Source: Spongilla lacustris (Eukaryota; Porifera; Demospongiae; Spongillida; Spongillidae). From it: DNA of 64,000 nt. This document shows positions 37,909 through 51,745 of the stretch, one piece after another; position 1 is the stretch's first letter, and every line of letters begins with the position of its first letter. A program made the position numbers and the translations under genes. The DNA is taken from assembly GCA_949361645.1 (NCBI GenBank), contig OX442423.1:4811505-4875504 (forward strand), read 5' to 3'. A model generated the notes under the pieces. It saw nothing but the letters and a program-made list of their open reading frames with translations, was not told the origin of the DNA and did no database searches.

Positions 37909-40075
37909 CAGGGTGCCTACGAAAGAACGCAACGCTTTTGAACGGGAATAACTTTTGATAGGATTAAGCAAAAAATCTCATATTTTGAAACTGAGTTGGT
38001 CGGTTTCCTCAAAATTTTTTCCATCCTTTTAGTTGATACATTATTAATCATGCTAATTAATTTTAATAAGCACAATAGATTAGCTGATTTTGAAAGTTCG
38101 TATGTGTTCACGTATCGATTGTGAAGCTTCGTTCAAAATATTGGATTTTTTCACATTCACAACTAAAACTGCAACCCTCTACCTATTTCTCTTCGCGTAC
38201 GCATGCGCACACGACCTCGTCCTAAGACTTAATTCTGTGATATAATAACCAATCTCAATCACGTGATACAATTCGAAAGCGGATCTTTTTTTTTTTTTTT
38301 TTTTAAATGCAATGCCCCACCTCCTTCGTGGGTGTTACGAGTCAGTGCCAATTAACATGTTTACATCCGATGTAGTGCGCACCAATTAGCACTATCGTAC
38401 AGTGAATTTGACATGTAATGCCATTCTGTGAGTTAGGAAACGGAGACGCACACGTTAAACAAGTTATTACACTGTACACGCAAAAATGTGCTGGTTGGTA
38501 GACTATCGATCAAATTTTTAGGTATCTGACTAATGTTTCAAGCCTGCAGCTAGGTTTTAGATAAGTTATTGTTTTGTTTTTATTAAAGAGAAGGCATCCC
38601 ACATCAATTTTTTTTAACGACTTAGACAAGCCACTGCACGATGGTTTCATTTTCATTGTATTACTTTGCAAGCCTGTTAGCTGGGTATGGTTGATTTATG
38701 TGATTTCATTTCATGGCATTCAGTAATGAAATTTTTGGATGATTAGGATGACTTGTTTTTTTTTGGTGTTGTTGTTGCACACAAATGAGCCTATTAGCTG
38801 GTTTTCAAATCATGTCTGTGTGTGCATAAATATTGGTGGATGCTTTGCTTTAGAATAGACTCTTGTTATGTACCTTAAAAAAGAAAACTTATGAGGGTGT
38901 AGTTTAATAATGTTGCAAGCTTTTGTGTATAGAAAATGATTATGGTACTTGGAATTTGCAATAGCATCCTTTGACATTAAGTTGCAAGCGCAATATGGAC
39001 TATGATAGGGAAGAATGTTATTTAAGAGGATAATAGTGTATGTTAAAGAATGTGCTTGGAAACCTGTGAGCTTTTAGCTGTGTCTATTGTTTCTTTGAAA
39101 GTAAGGTTAAGGTAATCTCTGTTTAAAAATACACCTGCAGGTTTTAGATATTGGGGAATGTTGCGGTTTTCGTTTAAAGAAAGGTGTGCTTTGCATCATT
39201 GTTGAAAATTCTTGCTGTTGCTTATGTGCTGGTTGGTAGACTATCAATCAACATGTTTCAAGCCTCCAACAAGGTTTTAGATAAGTTGTAAGAGAAGGCA
39301 TCTCAGATCAAAAAAATTTTAACGACTTAGACAAGCCACTAATGGTTGCATTGTCAATGTATTACTTTGCAAGCCTGTTAGCTAGTTCCCATATCATGGT
39401 GTGCTTAAGTAAGGGTAGGGTTGATTTATGTGATTTCATGGCTTCAGTAATGGAATTTGCTTGCAACAAGTTGTGATTTTATATAGCTATTTCCTTACCA
39501 CAATGTGTGCTAACTGCTGCTTATGGATATAGACCCTCTGCTTTAAGAGTTCCTTCATGCAGAGTGTGCTTAAATTTCTAATTTTGCAACCCATTAGATG
39601 ATCGAGTAGAGATGAATCAAAAAATCTTTTTTTTTAAAGCACCTAAGAAGAGTGCTGTTTTTAAGATAGGTTGTGCTTAATAAAGTCATGAGTCCTATAG
39701 CTAGTTACTACAAATGCAGATCACAATCTGTGCTGTTGCTTAAGCATGGATACTAGGCTTCCATGTCTAGGAGATACCTGTTGTGATTTGAAGAATTACT
39801 TTAGTATCGACTAATGTTGCAAGTGGTTTTGTGATGCTTGGATTTAAGAGTGGTGTTATTTCGCCATGTTGTGAGCAATTGTGTGTCGAATTAGTGGTAG
39901 CATAAAAAGGGTTAAATGTTTGGGAATTCAGCTGTACGTCATAAGAAAGCATCATGTTTTGTTAGTTACATGTAGTTCACAGATTATAATATGCTTATGA
40001 GTACTACATGTACATGTACATGTACAGTTGCAAGCCTAGCTTTTAAAAGTTCGAATAAAAGTGTGCCTTCCTACC
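37909..40075 (+). repeat. Element B, left outer zone
   Basis: Homologous to 6712-8940 of A. Differences from A that are shared with B's own right arm include a long poly-T (about 38287-38305), a shortened ttaaaaaagaaaacttatga near 38874 and the added gatacctgttgt near 39772. It lacks about 40 bp near 38402 that the other three arms keep. Its inner end also differs (tacatgtacatgtacatgta near 40005). Confidence 0.8.
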
Positions 40076-43000
40076 CCATCCTGTCTCCTCTTGGTCTTAA
40101 AATAATTTTCTGTATTTGATGCGTGAGTGTTGCTTATGAGTACTACCTGTTGAGGACCCAGTATAGCTAACCATCTTTTCATTGGTGAACCAAGGCTTCC
40201 TTCTTTCGTACTGCTCCTTGTTCACTCTTGATCTTTTACAATTCTCTACATGTTTGTTGTGTGAGTAGTATAGCTAACCTTCTTTTAGTTCCTTAACCTA
40301 GGCTTCCTTCTTTCCTACGGTCCCTTCCTATCCCCCTCGATCCTTCTCTTTGTATGATGTGTGAGTGTTGCTTATGAGTACTACCTGTTGAGGACCCAGT
40401 ATAGCTAACCATCTTTTCATTGCTTAACCAAGGCTTCCTTCTTTCCTACCCCTTCCTGTCCCCTCTAGATCTTAAAATCCTACCATGCGGTGTTTGGTAT
40501 GGGTATTGCTTATGAGTACTACATGTAAAGGGCCGACTATACATGTAGTTTTAAAACCCTCTTTTCATTGCTTAACTCAGGGGTTTTTTTTCCCTGCCCC
40601 TTCCTCTCCCTTCATAATGTTAAAAAAAATTCTCTGTGTTTCGTGTGCGAGTGTTGCTTATGAGTACTACCTGTTGAGGACCCAGTATAGCTATCCATCT
40701 TTTCATTGCTTAACAAAGACTTCCTTCTTTTCTACACCTAGCTTCCTGTCCCATCTTGATTTTTAATCATTCTCTGTGTTTGCATGGTGTGTGAGTGTTA
40801 GCTTATGAGTACTACCTGTTGAGGGCCCAGTATAGCTAACCCTCTTTTTATTACTAGAACAAGACTTCCATCTTTCTTACCCCATCCTGTCCCCTCTTGA
40901 TCTTAAAATAATTCTCTGTGTGAGTGTTGCGTATGAGTACTACCTGTTGAGGACCCAGTATAGCTAACCCTCTTTTTATTGCTTAACCCAGGCTACAATC
41001 TTTTATACCCCTTCCTGTCCCCTCTTGATCTTAAAATAATTCTCTGTGTGAGTGTTGCTTATGAGTACTACCTGTTGAGGGCCCAGTATAGCTAACCCTC
41101 TTTTTATTACTTGAACAAGACTTCCTTCTTTCCTACCCCATCCTGTCTCCTCTTGATTTTAAAATAATTCTCTGTGTTTTTATGGTGTGTGTGTGTGTTG
41201 CTTATGAGTACTACCTGTTGAGAACCCAGTATGGCTATCCATCTTTCCATTGCTTAACAAAAACTTCCCTCTTTCCTACACCTAGCTTCCTGTCCCCTCT
41301 TGATCTTAAAATAATTCTCTGTGTTAGCATGGTGTGTGAGTGTTGCTTATGAGTACTACCTGTTGAGGACCCAGTATAGCTAACCATCTTTTCATAGGTT
41401 AACCAAGGCTTCCTTCTTTCGTACTGCTTCTTGTTCCCTCTTGATCTTTTACAATTCTCTGCATGTTTGTTCTGTGAGTGGTATTGCTAACCTTCTTTTA
41501 GATCCTTAAACTAGGCTTCCTTCTTTCCTACGGTCCCTTCCTATTCCCCTTGATCCTTCTCTTTGTATGATGCGTTACTGTTGCTTATGAGTACTACCTG
41601 TTGAGGGCCCAGTATAGCTAACCATCTTTTCATTGCTTAACCAAGGCTTCCTTCTTTCCTACCCCTTCCTGTTCCCTCTTGATCTTTAAAAAATAATTCT
41701 CTGTATTTGCCTGGTGTGTGAGTGTTGCTTATGAGTACTACCTGTTGAGGACCCAGTATAGCTATCCATCTTTTCATTGCTTAACAAAGACTTCCTTCTT
41801 TCCTACACCTAGCTTCCTGTGTCCACTTGATCTTAAAATAATACTCTGTGTTTCGTGTGTGTGAGTGTTGCTTATGAGTACTACCTGTTGAGGACCCAGT
41901 ATAGCTATCCATCTTTTCATTGCTTATCAAAGACTTCCTTCGTTCCTACACCTAGCTTCCTGTCCCCTCTTGATCTTAAAATAATTCTCTGTGTTTGCAT
42001 GGTGTGTGAGTGTGGCTTATGAGTACTACCTGTTGAGGACCCAGTATAACTAACCATCTTTTCATTGGTTAACCAAGGCTTCCTTCTTTCCTACCCCTTC
42101 CTGTCCTCTCTTGATCTTTAAATAATTCTCTGTGTTTGCCTGGTGTGTGTGTTACTTATGAGTACTACCTGTTCAGGACCCTATATAGCTATCCATCTTT
42201 TCATTGCTTAACAAAGACTTCCTTCTTTTCTACACCTAGCTTCCTGTTCCCTCTTGATCTTTAAAAAAAAATTCTCGGTGTTTGCCTGGTGTGTGAGTGT
42301 TGCTTATGAGTACTACCTGTTAAGGACCCCGTATAGCTATCCATCTTTTCATTGGTTAACCAAGGCTTCCTTCTTTCCTACCCCTTCCTGTCCTCTCTTG
42401 ATCTTTAAATAATTCTCTGTGTTTGCCTGGTGTGTGAGTGTTACTTATGAGTACTACCTGTTGAGGACCCACTATAGCTATGCATCTTTTCATTGGTTAA
42501 CCAATGCTTTCTTATTTCCTACCCCTTCCTGTTCCCTGTTGATCTTAAAATAATTCTCTGTGTGAGTGTTGCTTATGAGTACTACCTGTTGAGGACCCAG
42601 TATAGCTATGCATCTTTTCATTGGTTAACCAAGGCTTTCTTATTTCCTACCCCTTCCTGTTCCCTGTTGATCTTAAAATAATTCTCTGTGTTTGCCTGGT
42701 GTGTGAGTGTTGCTTATGAGTACTACCTGTTGAGGACCCACTATAGCTTTCCATCTTTTCATTGCTTAACAAAGACTTCCTTCTTTTCTACACCTAGCTT
42801 CCTGTCTCATCTTGATTTTTAAATAATTCTCTGTGTTTGCATGGTGTGTGAGTGTTAGCTTATTAGTACTACCTGTTGAGGGCCCAGTATAGCTAACCCT
42901 CTTTTTATTACTAGAACAAGACTTCCATCTTTCTTACCCCATCCTGTCTCCTCTTGATCTTAAAATAATTTTCTGTGTTTTCATGGTGTGTGAGTGTTGC

Positions 43001-46000
43001 TTATGAGTACTACCTGTTGAGGACCCAGTATAGCTAACCATCAATTCATTGCTTAACCCAGGCTACAATCATTACTACCCCTTCCTGTCCCTTCTTGATC
43101 TTAAAATAATTCTCTGTGTGAGTGTTGCTTATGAGTACTACCTGTTGAGGACCCAGTATAGCTAAGCATCTTTTCATTGGTTAATCAAGGCTTCCTTCTT
43201 TCGTACTGCTTCTTGTTCCCTATTGATCTTTTACCATTCTGTACATGTTTGTTGTGTGAGTGGTATTGCGAACATTCCTTTAGTTCCTTAACCTAGGCTT
43301 CCTTCTTTCCTACGGTCCCTTCCTATCCCCCTTGATCCTTATCTTTGTATGATGCATGTGTGTTGCATATGAGTACTAACTGTTGAGGGCCCAGTATAGC
43401 TATTCATCTTTTCATTGGTTAACCAAGGCTTCCTTCTTTCCTACCCCTTCCTGTCCCCTCTTGATCTTTAAATAATTCTCTGTGTTTGCCTGGTGTGTGA
43501 GTGTTGTTTATGAGTACTACCTGTTGAGGACCCAGTATAGCTAACCATCTTTTCATTGCTTAACCAAGGCTTCCTTTTTTCCTACCCCTTCCTGTCCCCT
43601 CTAGATCTTTAAATAATTCTCTGTGTTTGCATGGTGTGTGAGTGTTGCTTATGAGTACTACCTGTTGAGGACCCAGTATAGCTAACCATCTTTTCATTGG
43701 TTAACCAAGGCTTCCTTTTTTCCTACCCCCTCTTGATCTTTAAATAATTCTCTGTGTTTGCCTGGTGTGTGAGTGTTACTTATGAGTACTACCTGTTGAG
43801 GACCCAGTATAGCTATCATCTTTTCATTGCTTAACAAAGGCTTCCTTCTTTCCTACCCCTTCCTGTCCTCTCTTGATCTTAAAATAATTCTCTGTGTTTC
43901 GTGTGTGAGTGTTGCTTATGAGTACTACCTGTTGAGGGCCCAGTATAGCTTATCCTATTCTTATTACTTGAACAAGACTTCCTTCTTTCCTACCCCATCC
44001 TATTTCCTCTTGATCTTAAAATAATTCTCTGTGTTTTCATGGTGTGTGAGTGTTGCTTATGAGTACTACCTGTTGAGGACCCAGTATAGCTATGCATCTT
44101 TTCATTGGTTAACCAAGGCTTCCTTATTTCCTACCCCTTCCTGTTCCCTGTTGATCTTAAAATAATTCTCTGTGTTTGCCTGGTGTGTGAGTGTTGCTTA
44201 TGAGTACTACCTGTTGAGGACCCAGTATAGCTAACCATCTTTTCATTGCTTAACCAAGGCTTCCTTCTTTCCTACCCCTTCCTGTCCCCTCTTGATCTTA
44301 AAATAATTCTCTTTGTGAGTGTTGCTTATGACTACTAACTGTTGAGGACCCAGTATAGCTAACCCTCTTTTTATTACTTGAACAAGACTTCCATCTTTCT
44401 TACCCCATCCTGTCTCCTCTTGATCTTAAAATAATTTTCTGTGTTTTCATGGTGTGTGAGTGTTGCTTATGAGTACTACCTATAGAGGACCCAGTATAGC
44501 TAACCATCTTTTCATTGGTTAACTAAGGCTTCCTTTTTTCCTACCCCTTCCTGTCCCCTCTTGATCTTTTAAATAATTCTCTGTGTTTGCCTGGTGTGTG
44601 AGTGTTACTTATGAGTACTACCTGTTGAGGACCCAGTATAGCTATCCATCTTTTCATTGCTTAACAAAGACTTCCTTCGTTCCTTCACCTAGCTTCCTGT
44701 CCCCTCTTGATCTTAAAATAATTCTCTGTGTTTGCCTGGTGTGTGAGTGTTACTTATGAGTACTACCTGTTGAGGACCCAGTATAGCTATCCATCTTTTC
44801 ATTGCTTAACAAAGACTTCCTTCTTTCCTTCACCTAGCTTCCTGTCCCCTCTTGATCTTAAAATAATTCTCTGTGTTTCTTGTGTGAGTGTTGCTTATGA
44901 GTACTACCTGTTGAGGACCCAGTATAGCTATCCATCTTTTCATTGCTTAACAAAGACTTCCTTCGTTCCTTCACCTAGCTTCCTGTCCCCTCTTGATCTT
45001 AAAATGATTCTCTGTGTTTCGTGTGTGAGTGTTGCTTATGAGTACTACCTGTTCAGGACCCAGTATAGCTAACCATCTTTTCATTGCTTAACCAAGGTTT
45101 CCTTCTTTCCTACCCCTTCCTGTCCCCTCTTGATCTTAAAATAATTCTCTTTGTGAGTGTTGCTTATGACTACTAACTGTTGAGGGCCCAGTATAGCTAA
45201 CCCTCTTTTTATTACTTGAACAAGACTTCCATCTTTCCTACCCCATCCTGTCTCCTCTTGATCTTAAAATAATTTTCTGTGTTTGCCTGGTGTGTGAGTG
45301 TTGCTTATGAGTACTACCTATTGAGGACCCAGTATAGCTAACCATCTTTTCATTGGTTAACCAAGGCTTCTTTTTTTCCTAACCCTTCCTGTCTCCTCTT
45401 GATCTTAAAATAATTCTCTGTGTTTGCATGGTTTGTGAGTGTTGCGTATGAGTACTACCTGTTGAGGACCCAGTATAGCTAACCCTATTTTTATTACTTG
45501 AACAAGGGTTCCTTCTTTCCTACCCCTTCCTGTCCCCTCTTGATCTTAAAATAATTGTTTGCATGAGTGTTGCGTATGAGTACTACCTGTTGAGGACCCA
45601 GTATAGCTAACCATCATTTCATTGCTTAACCCAGGCTACAATCATTACTACCCCTTCCTGTCCCTTCTTGATCTTAAAATAATTCTCTGTGTGAGTGTTG
45701 CTTATGAGTACTACCTGTTGAGGACCCAGTATAGCTAACCATCTTTTCATTGGTTAACCAAGGCTTCCTTCTTTCGTACTGCTTCTTGTTCCCTATTGAT
45801 CTTTTACCATTCTGTACATGCTTGTTGTGTGAGTGGTATTGCAAACCTTCTTTTAGTTCCTTAACCTAGGCTTCCTTCTTTCCTACGGTCCCTTCCTATC
45901 CCCCTCGATCCTTATCTTTGTATGATGCGTGTGTGTTGCTTATGAGTACTACCTGTTGAGGGCCCAGTATAGCTAACCATCTTTTCATTGCTTAACCGAG

Positions 46001-46350
46001 GCTTCCTTCTTTTCTACCCCTTCCTGTCCCCTCTAGATCTTAAAATCCTACGATGCAATTATCTGTTTGCTTATGAGTACCTGTAGTGTGCCGACTATTG
46101 TTTTAAAATCCTCTTTTCATTGCTTAGCCCAGGGTTTTTTTCTCTCCTGCCCCTACCTCTCCCCTCATAATTCTCTGTGTTTCATATGTGAGTGTTGCTT
46201 ATGAGTACTACCTCTTGAGGACCAAGCATAGCTAACCATCTTTTCATTGGTGAACCAAGGCTTCCTTCTTTCGTACTGCTTCTTGTTCCCTTTTGATCTT
46301 TTACAATTCTCTACATGTTTGTTGTGTGAGTTGTATAGCTAACTTTCTTT
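40076..46350 (+). repeat. Element B, left tandem-repeat array
   Basis: Same unit as in A (gttgcttatgagtactacct with spacing of about 115-147 bp). Order and number of unit variants differ from A. The array is about 6.3 kb, longer than B's right array (about 4.1 kb). Frames such as 44728-45072 are repeat artefacts. Confidence 0.85.
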
Positions 46351-47680
46351 TAGTTTGTGTGCTCTGATTTATTGTTAAGTCAGGGTGTGCTGTAATGAAT
46401 TTGCATTATGTTGCAATTGAGATATGAACATACATGTAGTATTTAAAAGTCATTACAATTCTGTTATGTCTGTTATGTCTTTTAGTGAGCTACTATTATG
46501 GATTTTGCAGAATCAAGGGTCCTCTTGCTGGGCATAGTAGTGCTTGGCCTGTTAGAGGCTTTTTACAAACATGAAGGTGCCTAATTGGATTCATAAAAAG
46601 ACTAGGTTTTATATGAATTTGATTTGCATTGTTCCTTCTAGTGGGAGATGTTACTGATATGAGTTTACACCATCTGTCTTGTTTATCAGTCCTGTTTTGC
46701 CCAGCATAGGTGAAGGTTGGGTATCCATTGAACTCACTGAATTTAGTGTCTTGGTGATGTGTAACTTACAGCTAGTCTCTGCATATGAAGATTCCAATAC
46801 ATATACACAATGTACGGGGATGATTGATGTTTTTAAGAGTTGTGTGCTTGCATGATGATGTCCCAGGTCATAGTGCTTGTGTGGATGGAGACTCTCTGCT
46901 TAAATAGTGTCAGGTGTGCTTTAATTTTCAACTCATAGCATAATGTAACGGATATACATGTAAATGTTCATTCTGTTGAAGGTACTTACAAAAACTGCAT
47001 TGATGTGAGGGTGTACTTTCATAGAAAATGTAAGTTGTGAGCTTCTAAACATGTACATTTAGTTCGTACATTTTGAAAGCAGGCACAATAATACATAACA
47101 AAAGGAGTGTAATGAAGTAGTGAGCCCATCTACATGTACCCATACTTTAGCACACTCATTATGACCTGAAAACTGATTCAAGGCCAAGTCTCGCAACATG
47201 ATGCATTAGAAATCTACATTTGCTGGAGGCTTGCAATATTAGTTCATGCTTTAAAATGAAAGTACACAACAGGTGTCTGTATAAAGACGTGAGCCTACCC
47301 ATACACAAGCAACAACAAAATTTTAACTAGATGCATGAATGATACTGATATCATAATGAAAATAACACCTCTTTTAAAAACAATCTACAGTTGTAATTAT
47401 CTAACCTTACTTTTAAAGACACAAAGTGACACAGCTCTTTGCTCACAATGTTTTGAAAGCTACATTACAACAATACACGTATGTACAAATCTTTGCGGAT
47501 TACATTATAAGATGCCGTCTTTAAAATTGCAATTATATCCAAACCTACAGGTGTATTTTATGCAGAGATTTTACTTTTATTAGTAATAACAAGCTCTTTA
47601 AAATAAAACACACCATCACTTAACACAGGTTTACACACCTCAAAAGCATGCACAATAATTTTGCTTCTTTTTGGATACTG
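46351..47680. repeat. Element B, central spacer
   Basis: Near-identical to 14536-15885 and in the same orientation, with scattered substitutions and a few small indels (for example a missing ccttacattt near 46726). No gene recognised. Confidence 0.75.
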
Positions 47681-50600
47681 ATGAAAAGATGGTTAGCTAT
47701 ACTGGGCCCTCAACAGGTAGTACTCATAAGCAACACTCACACACCATACAAAGAGAAGGTTCGAGGGGGATAGGAAGGGACTGTCGGAAAGTAGGAAGCC
47801 TAGTTCAAGGAACTAAATAAAGGTTAGCTATACCACTCACACAACAAACATGTAGAGAATTGTAAAAGATCAATAGGGAACAAGAAGCAGTACGAAAGAA
47901 GGAAGCTTTGGTTAAGCAATGAAACGATGGTTAGCTATACTGGGTCCTCAACAGGTAGTACTCATAAGCAACACTCACACACCATGCAAACACAGAGAAT
48001 TATTTAAACCTTGGTTAAGCTATGAAATGATGGTTAGCTATATTGGGCCCTCAACAGGTAGTACTCATAAACAACACTCACGGATCACACAAAGAGAAGG
48101 ATCGAGGGGGATAGGAAGGGACCGTAGGAAAGAAGGAAGCCTAGGTTAAGGAACTAAAAGAAAGTTAGCTATAACACTCACACAACAATCATGTAGAGAA
48201 TTGTAAAAGATCAAGAGGGAACAAGAAGCAGTACGAAAGAAGGAAGCCTTGGTTAACCAATGAAAAGATGGTTAGCTATACTGGGCCCTCAACAGGTAGT
48301 ACTCATAAACAACACTCACGCATCACACAAAGAGAAGGATCGAGGGGGATAGGAAGGGACCGTAGGAAAGAAGGAAGCCTAGGTTAAGGAACTAAAAGAA
48401 GGTTAGCTATAACACTCACACAACAATCATGTAGAGAATTGTAAAAGATCAAGAGGGAACAAGAAGCAGTACGAAAGAAGGAAGTCGTGGTTAAGCAATG
48501 AAAAGATGGTTAACTATACTGGGTCCTCAACAGGTAGTACTCATAAGCAACACTCACACACCAGGCAAACACAGAGAATTATTTAAAAATCATAATGGGA
48601 CAGCAAGGGGTAGGAAAGAAGGAAACCTCGGTTAACCAATGAAAAGATGGTAAGTTATACTGGGTTCTCAACAGGTAGTACTCATAAGCAACACTCACAC
48701 ACCATGCAAACACAGAGAATTATTTTAAGATCAAGAGGGGACAGGAAGCTAGGTGTAGGAAAGAAGGAAGTCTTTGTTAAGCAATGAAAAGATGGTTAGC
48801 TATACTGGGTCCTCAACAGGTAGTACTTATAAGCAACACTCACACACGAAACACAGAGAATTATTTTAAGATCAAGAGGGGACAGGAAGCTAGGTGTAGG
48901 AAAGAAGGAAGTCTTTGTTAAGCAATGAAAAGATGGATAGCTATACTGGGTCCTCAACAGGTAGTACTCATAAGCAACACTCACACAGAGAATTATTTTA
49001 AGATCTAGAGGGGACATGAAAGGGGTAGGAAAGAAGGAAACCTCGGTTAACCAATGAAAAGATGGTAAGTTATACTGGGTCCTCAACAGGTAGTACTCAT
49101 AAGCAACACTCACACACCATGCAAACACAGAGAATTATTTTAAGATCAAGAGGGGACAGGAAGCTAGGTGTAGGAAAGAAGGAAGTCTTTGTTAAGCAAT
49201 GAAAAGATGGTTAGCTATACTGGGTTCTCAACAGGTAGTACTTATAAGCAACACTCACACACGAAACACAGAGAATTATTTTAAGATCAAGAGGGGACAG
49301 GAAGCTAGGTATAGGAAAGAAGGAAGTCTTTGTTAAGCAATGAAAAGATGGATAGCTATACTGGGTCCTCAACAGGTAGTACTCATAAGCAACACTCACA
49401 CACGAAACACAGAGAATTATTTTAAGATCAAGAGGGGACAGGAAGGGGTAGGAAGAAGGAAGCCTTGGTTAAGCAATGAAAAGATGGTTAACTATACTGG
49501 GTCCTCAACAGGTAGTACTCATAAGCAGCACTCACACACCAGGCAAACACAGAGAATTATTTAAAAATCAAGATGGGACAGGAAGGGGTAGGAAAGAAGG
49601 AAACCTCGGTTAACCAATGAAAAGATGGTAAGTTATACTGGGTCCTCAACAGGTAGTACTCATAAGCAACACTCACACACCATGCAAACACAGAGAATTA
49701 TTTTAAGATCAAGAGGGGACAGGACGCTAGGTATAGGAAAGAAGGAAGTCTTTGTAAGCAATGAAAAGATGGATAGCTATACTGGGTCCTCAACAGGTAG
49801 TACTCATAAGCAACACTCACACACGAAACACAGAGAATTATTTTAAGATCAAGAGGGGACAGGAAGGGGTAGGAAAGAAGGAAGCCTTGGTTAACCAATG
49901 AAAAGATGGTTAGCTATACTGGGTCCTCAACAGGTAGTACTCATACGCAACACTCACACAGAGAATGATTTTAAGATCAAGAGGGGACAGGAAGGGGTAG
50001 GAAGTAGGAAGCCTTGGTTAACCGATGAAAAGATGGTTAGCTATACTGGGTCCTGAACAGGTAGTACTCATAAGCAACACTCACACACCATGCAAACACA
50101 GAGAATTATTTAAAGATCTCGAGGGGACAGGAAGGGGTAGGAAAGAACGAAGCCTTGGTTAAGCAATGAAAAGATGTATAGCTATACTGGGTCCTGAACA
50201 GGCAGTACCCATAAGCAACACTAACGCATCATACAAAGAGAAGGATCGAGGGGGATAGGAAGGAACCGTAGGAAAGAAGGAAGCCTAGTTTAGGGAACTA
50301 AAAGAAGGTTAGCTATACCACTCACACAACAAACATGTAGAGAATTGTAAAAGATCAAGAGGGAACAAGAAGCAGTACGAAAGAAGGGAGCCTTGGTTAA
50401 CCAATGAAAAGATGGTTAGCTATACTGGGTCCTCAACAGGTAGTAGTCATAAGCAACACTCACACACCATGCAAACACAGAGAATTATTTAAAGATCTCG
50501 AGGGGACAGGAAGCAGTACGAAAGAAGGAAGCCTTGGTTAACCAATGAAAAGTTGATGAAAAGATGCTTAGCTATACTGGGTCCTCAACAGGTAGTACTC

Positions 50601-51745
50601 ATAAGCAACACTCGCACATGAAACACTGAGAATTTTTTTTAAGATTATGAAGGGAGAGGAAGGGGCAGGAAAGAAAAAAAAAACCCCCTGGGTTAAGCAA
50701 TGAAAAGAGGGTTTTAAAACTATAGTCGGCCCTTTAAATGTGGTACTCATAAACAACACCCATACCATACACAGAGAATTGCATGGTAGGATTTTAAGAT
50801 CTAGAGGGGACAGGAAGGGGTTGGAAAATAGGAAGCCTTGGTTAAGCAATGAAAAGATGGTTAGCTATACTGGGCCCCCAACAGGTAGTACTCATAAGCA
50901 ACACTCACACACCATGCAAACACAGAGAATTATTTTAAGATCAAGAGGGGACAGGAAGCTAGGTGTAGGAAAGAAGGAAGTCTTTGTTAAGCAATGAAAA
51001 GATGGATAGCTATACTGGGTCCTCAACAGGTAGTACTCATAAGCAACACTCACACACCAGGCAAACACAGAGAATTATTTAAAGATCAAGAGGGGACAGG
51101 AAGGGGTAGGAATGAAGGAAGCCTTGGTTAAGCAATGAAAAGATGGTTAGCTATACTGGGCCCTCAACAGGTAGTACTCATAAGCAACAGTAACGCATCA
51201 TACAAAGAGAAGGATCGAGGGGAATAGGAAGGGACCGTAGGAAAGAAGGAAGCCTAGTTTAAGGAACTAAAAGAAGGTTAGCTATACCACTCACACAACA
51301 AACATTAGAGAATTTTAAAAGATCAAGAGGGAACAAGAAGCAGTACGAAAGAAGGAAGCCTTGGTTAACCAATGAAAAGATGGTTAGCTATACTGGGTCC
51401 TCAACAGGTAGTACTCATACGCAACACTCACACAGAGAATTATTTTAAGATCAAGAGGGGACAGGTAGGGGTAGGAAAGAAGGAAGCCTTGGATAAGCAA
51501 TGAAAAGTACTGGGCCCTCAACAGGTAGTACTCATACGCAACACTCACACAGAGAATTATTTTAAGATCAAGAGGGGACAGGAAGGGGTAGATACAAAAA
51601 AAAAAAAAAACCTGGGTTAAGGAATAAAAAGATGGTTAGCTATACTGGGCCCTCAACAGGTAGTACTCATAAGCAACACTCACGCATCAAATACAGAAAA
51701 TTATTTTAAGACCAAGAGGAGACAGGATGGGGTAGGAAGGCACAC
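47681..51745 (-). repeat. Element B, right tandem-repeat array
   Basis: Inverted units as in A's right array. It contains a duplicated block: about 48060-48250 recurs at about 48300-48490. Confidence 0.85.
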
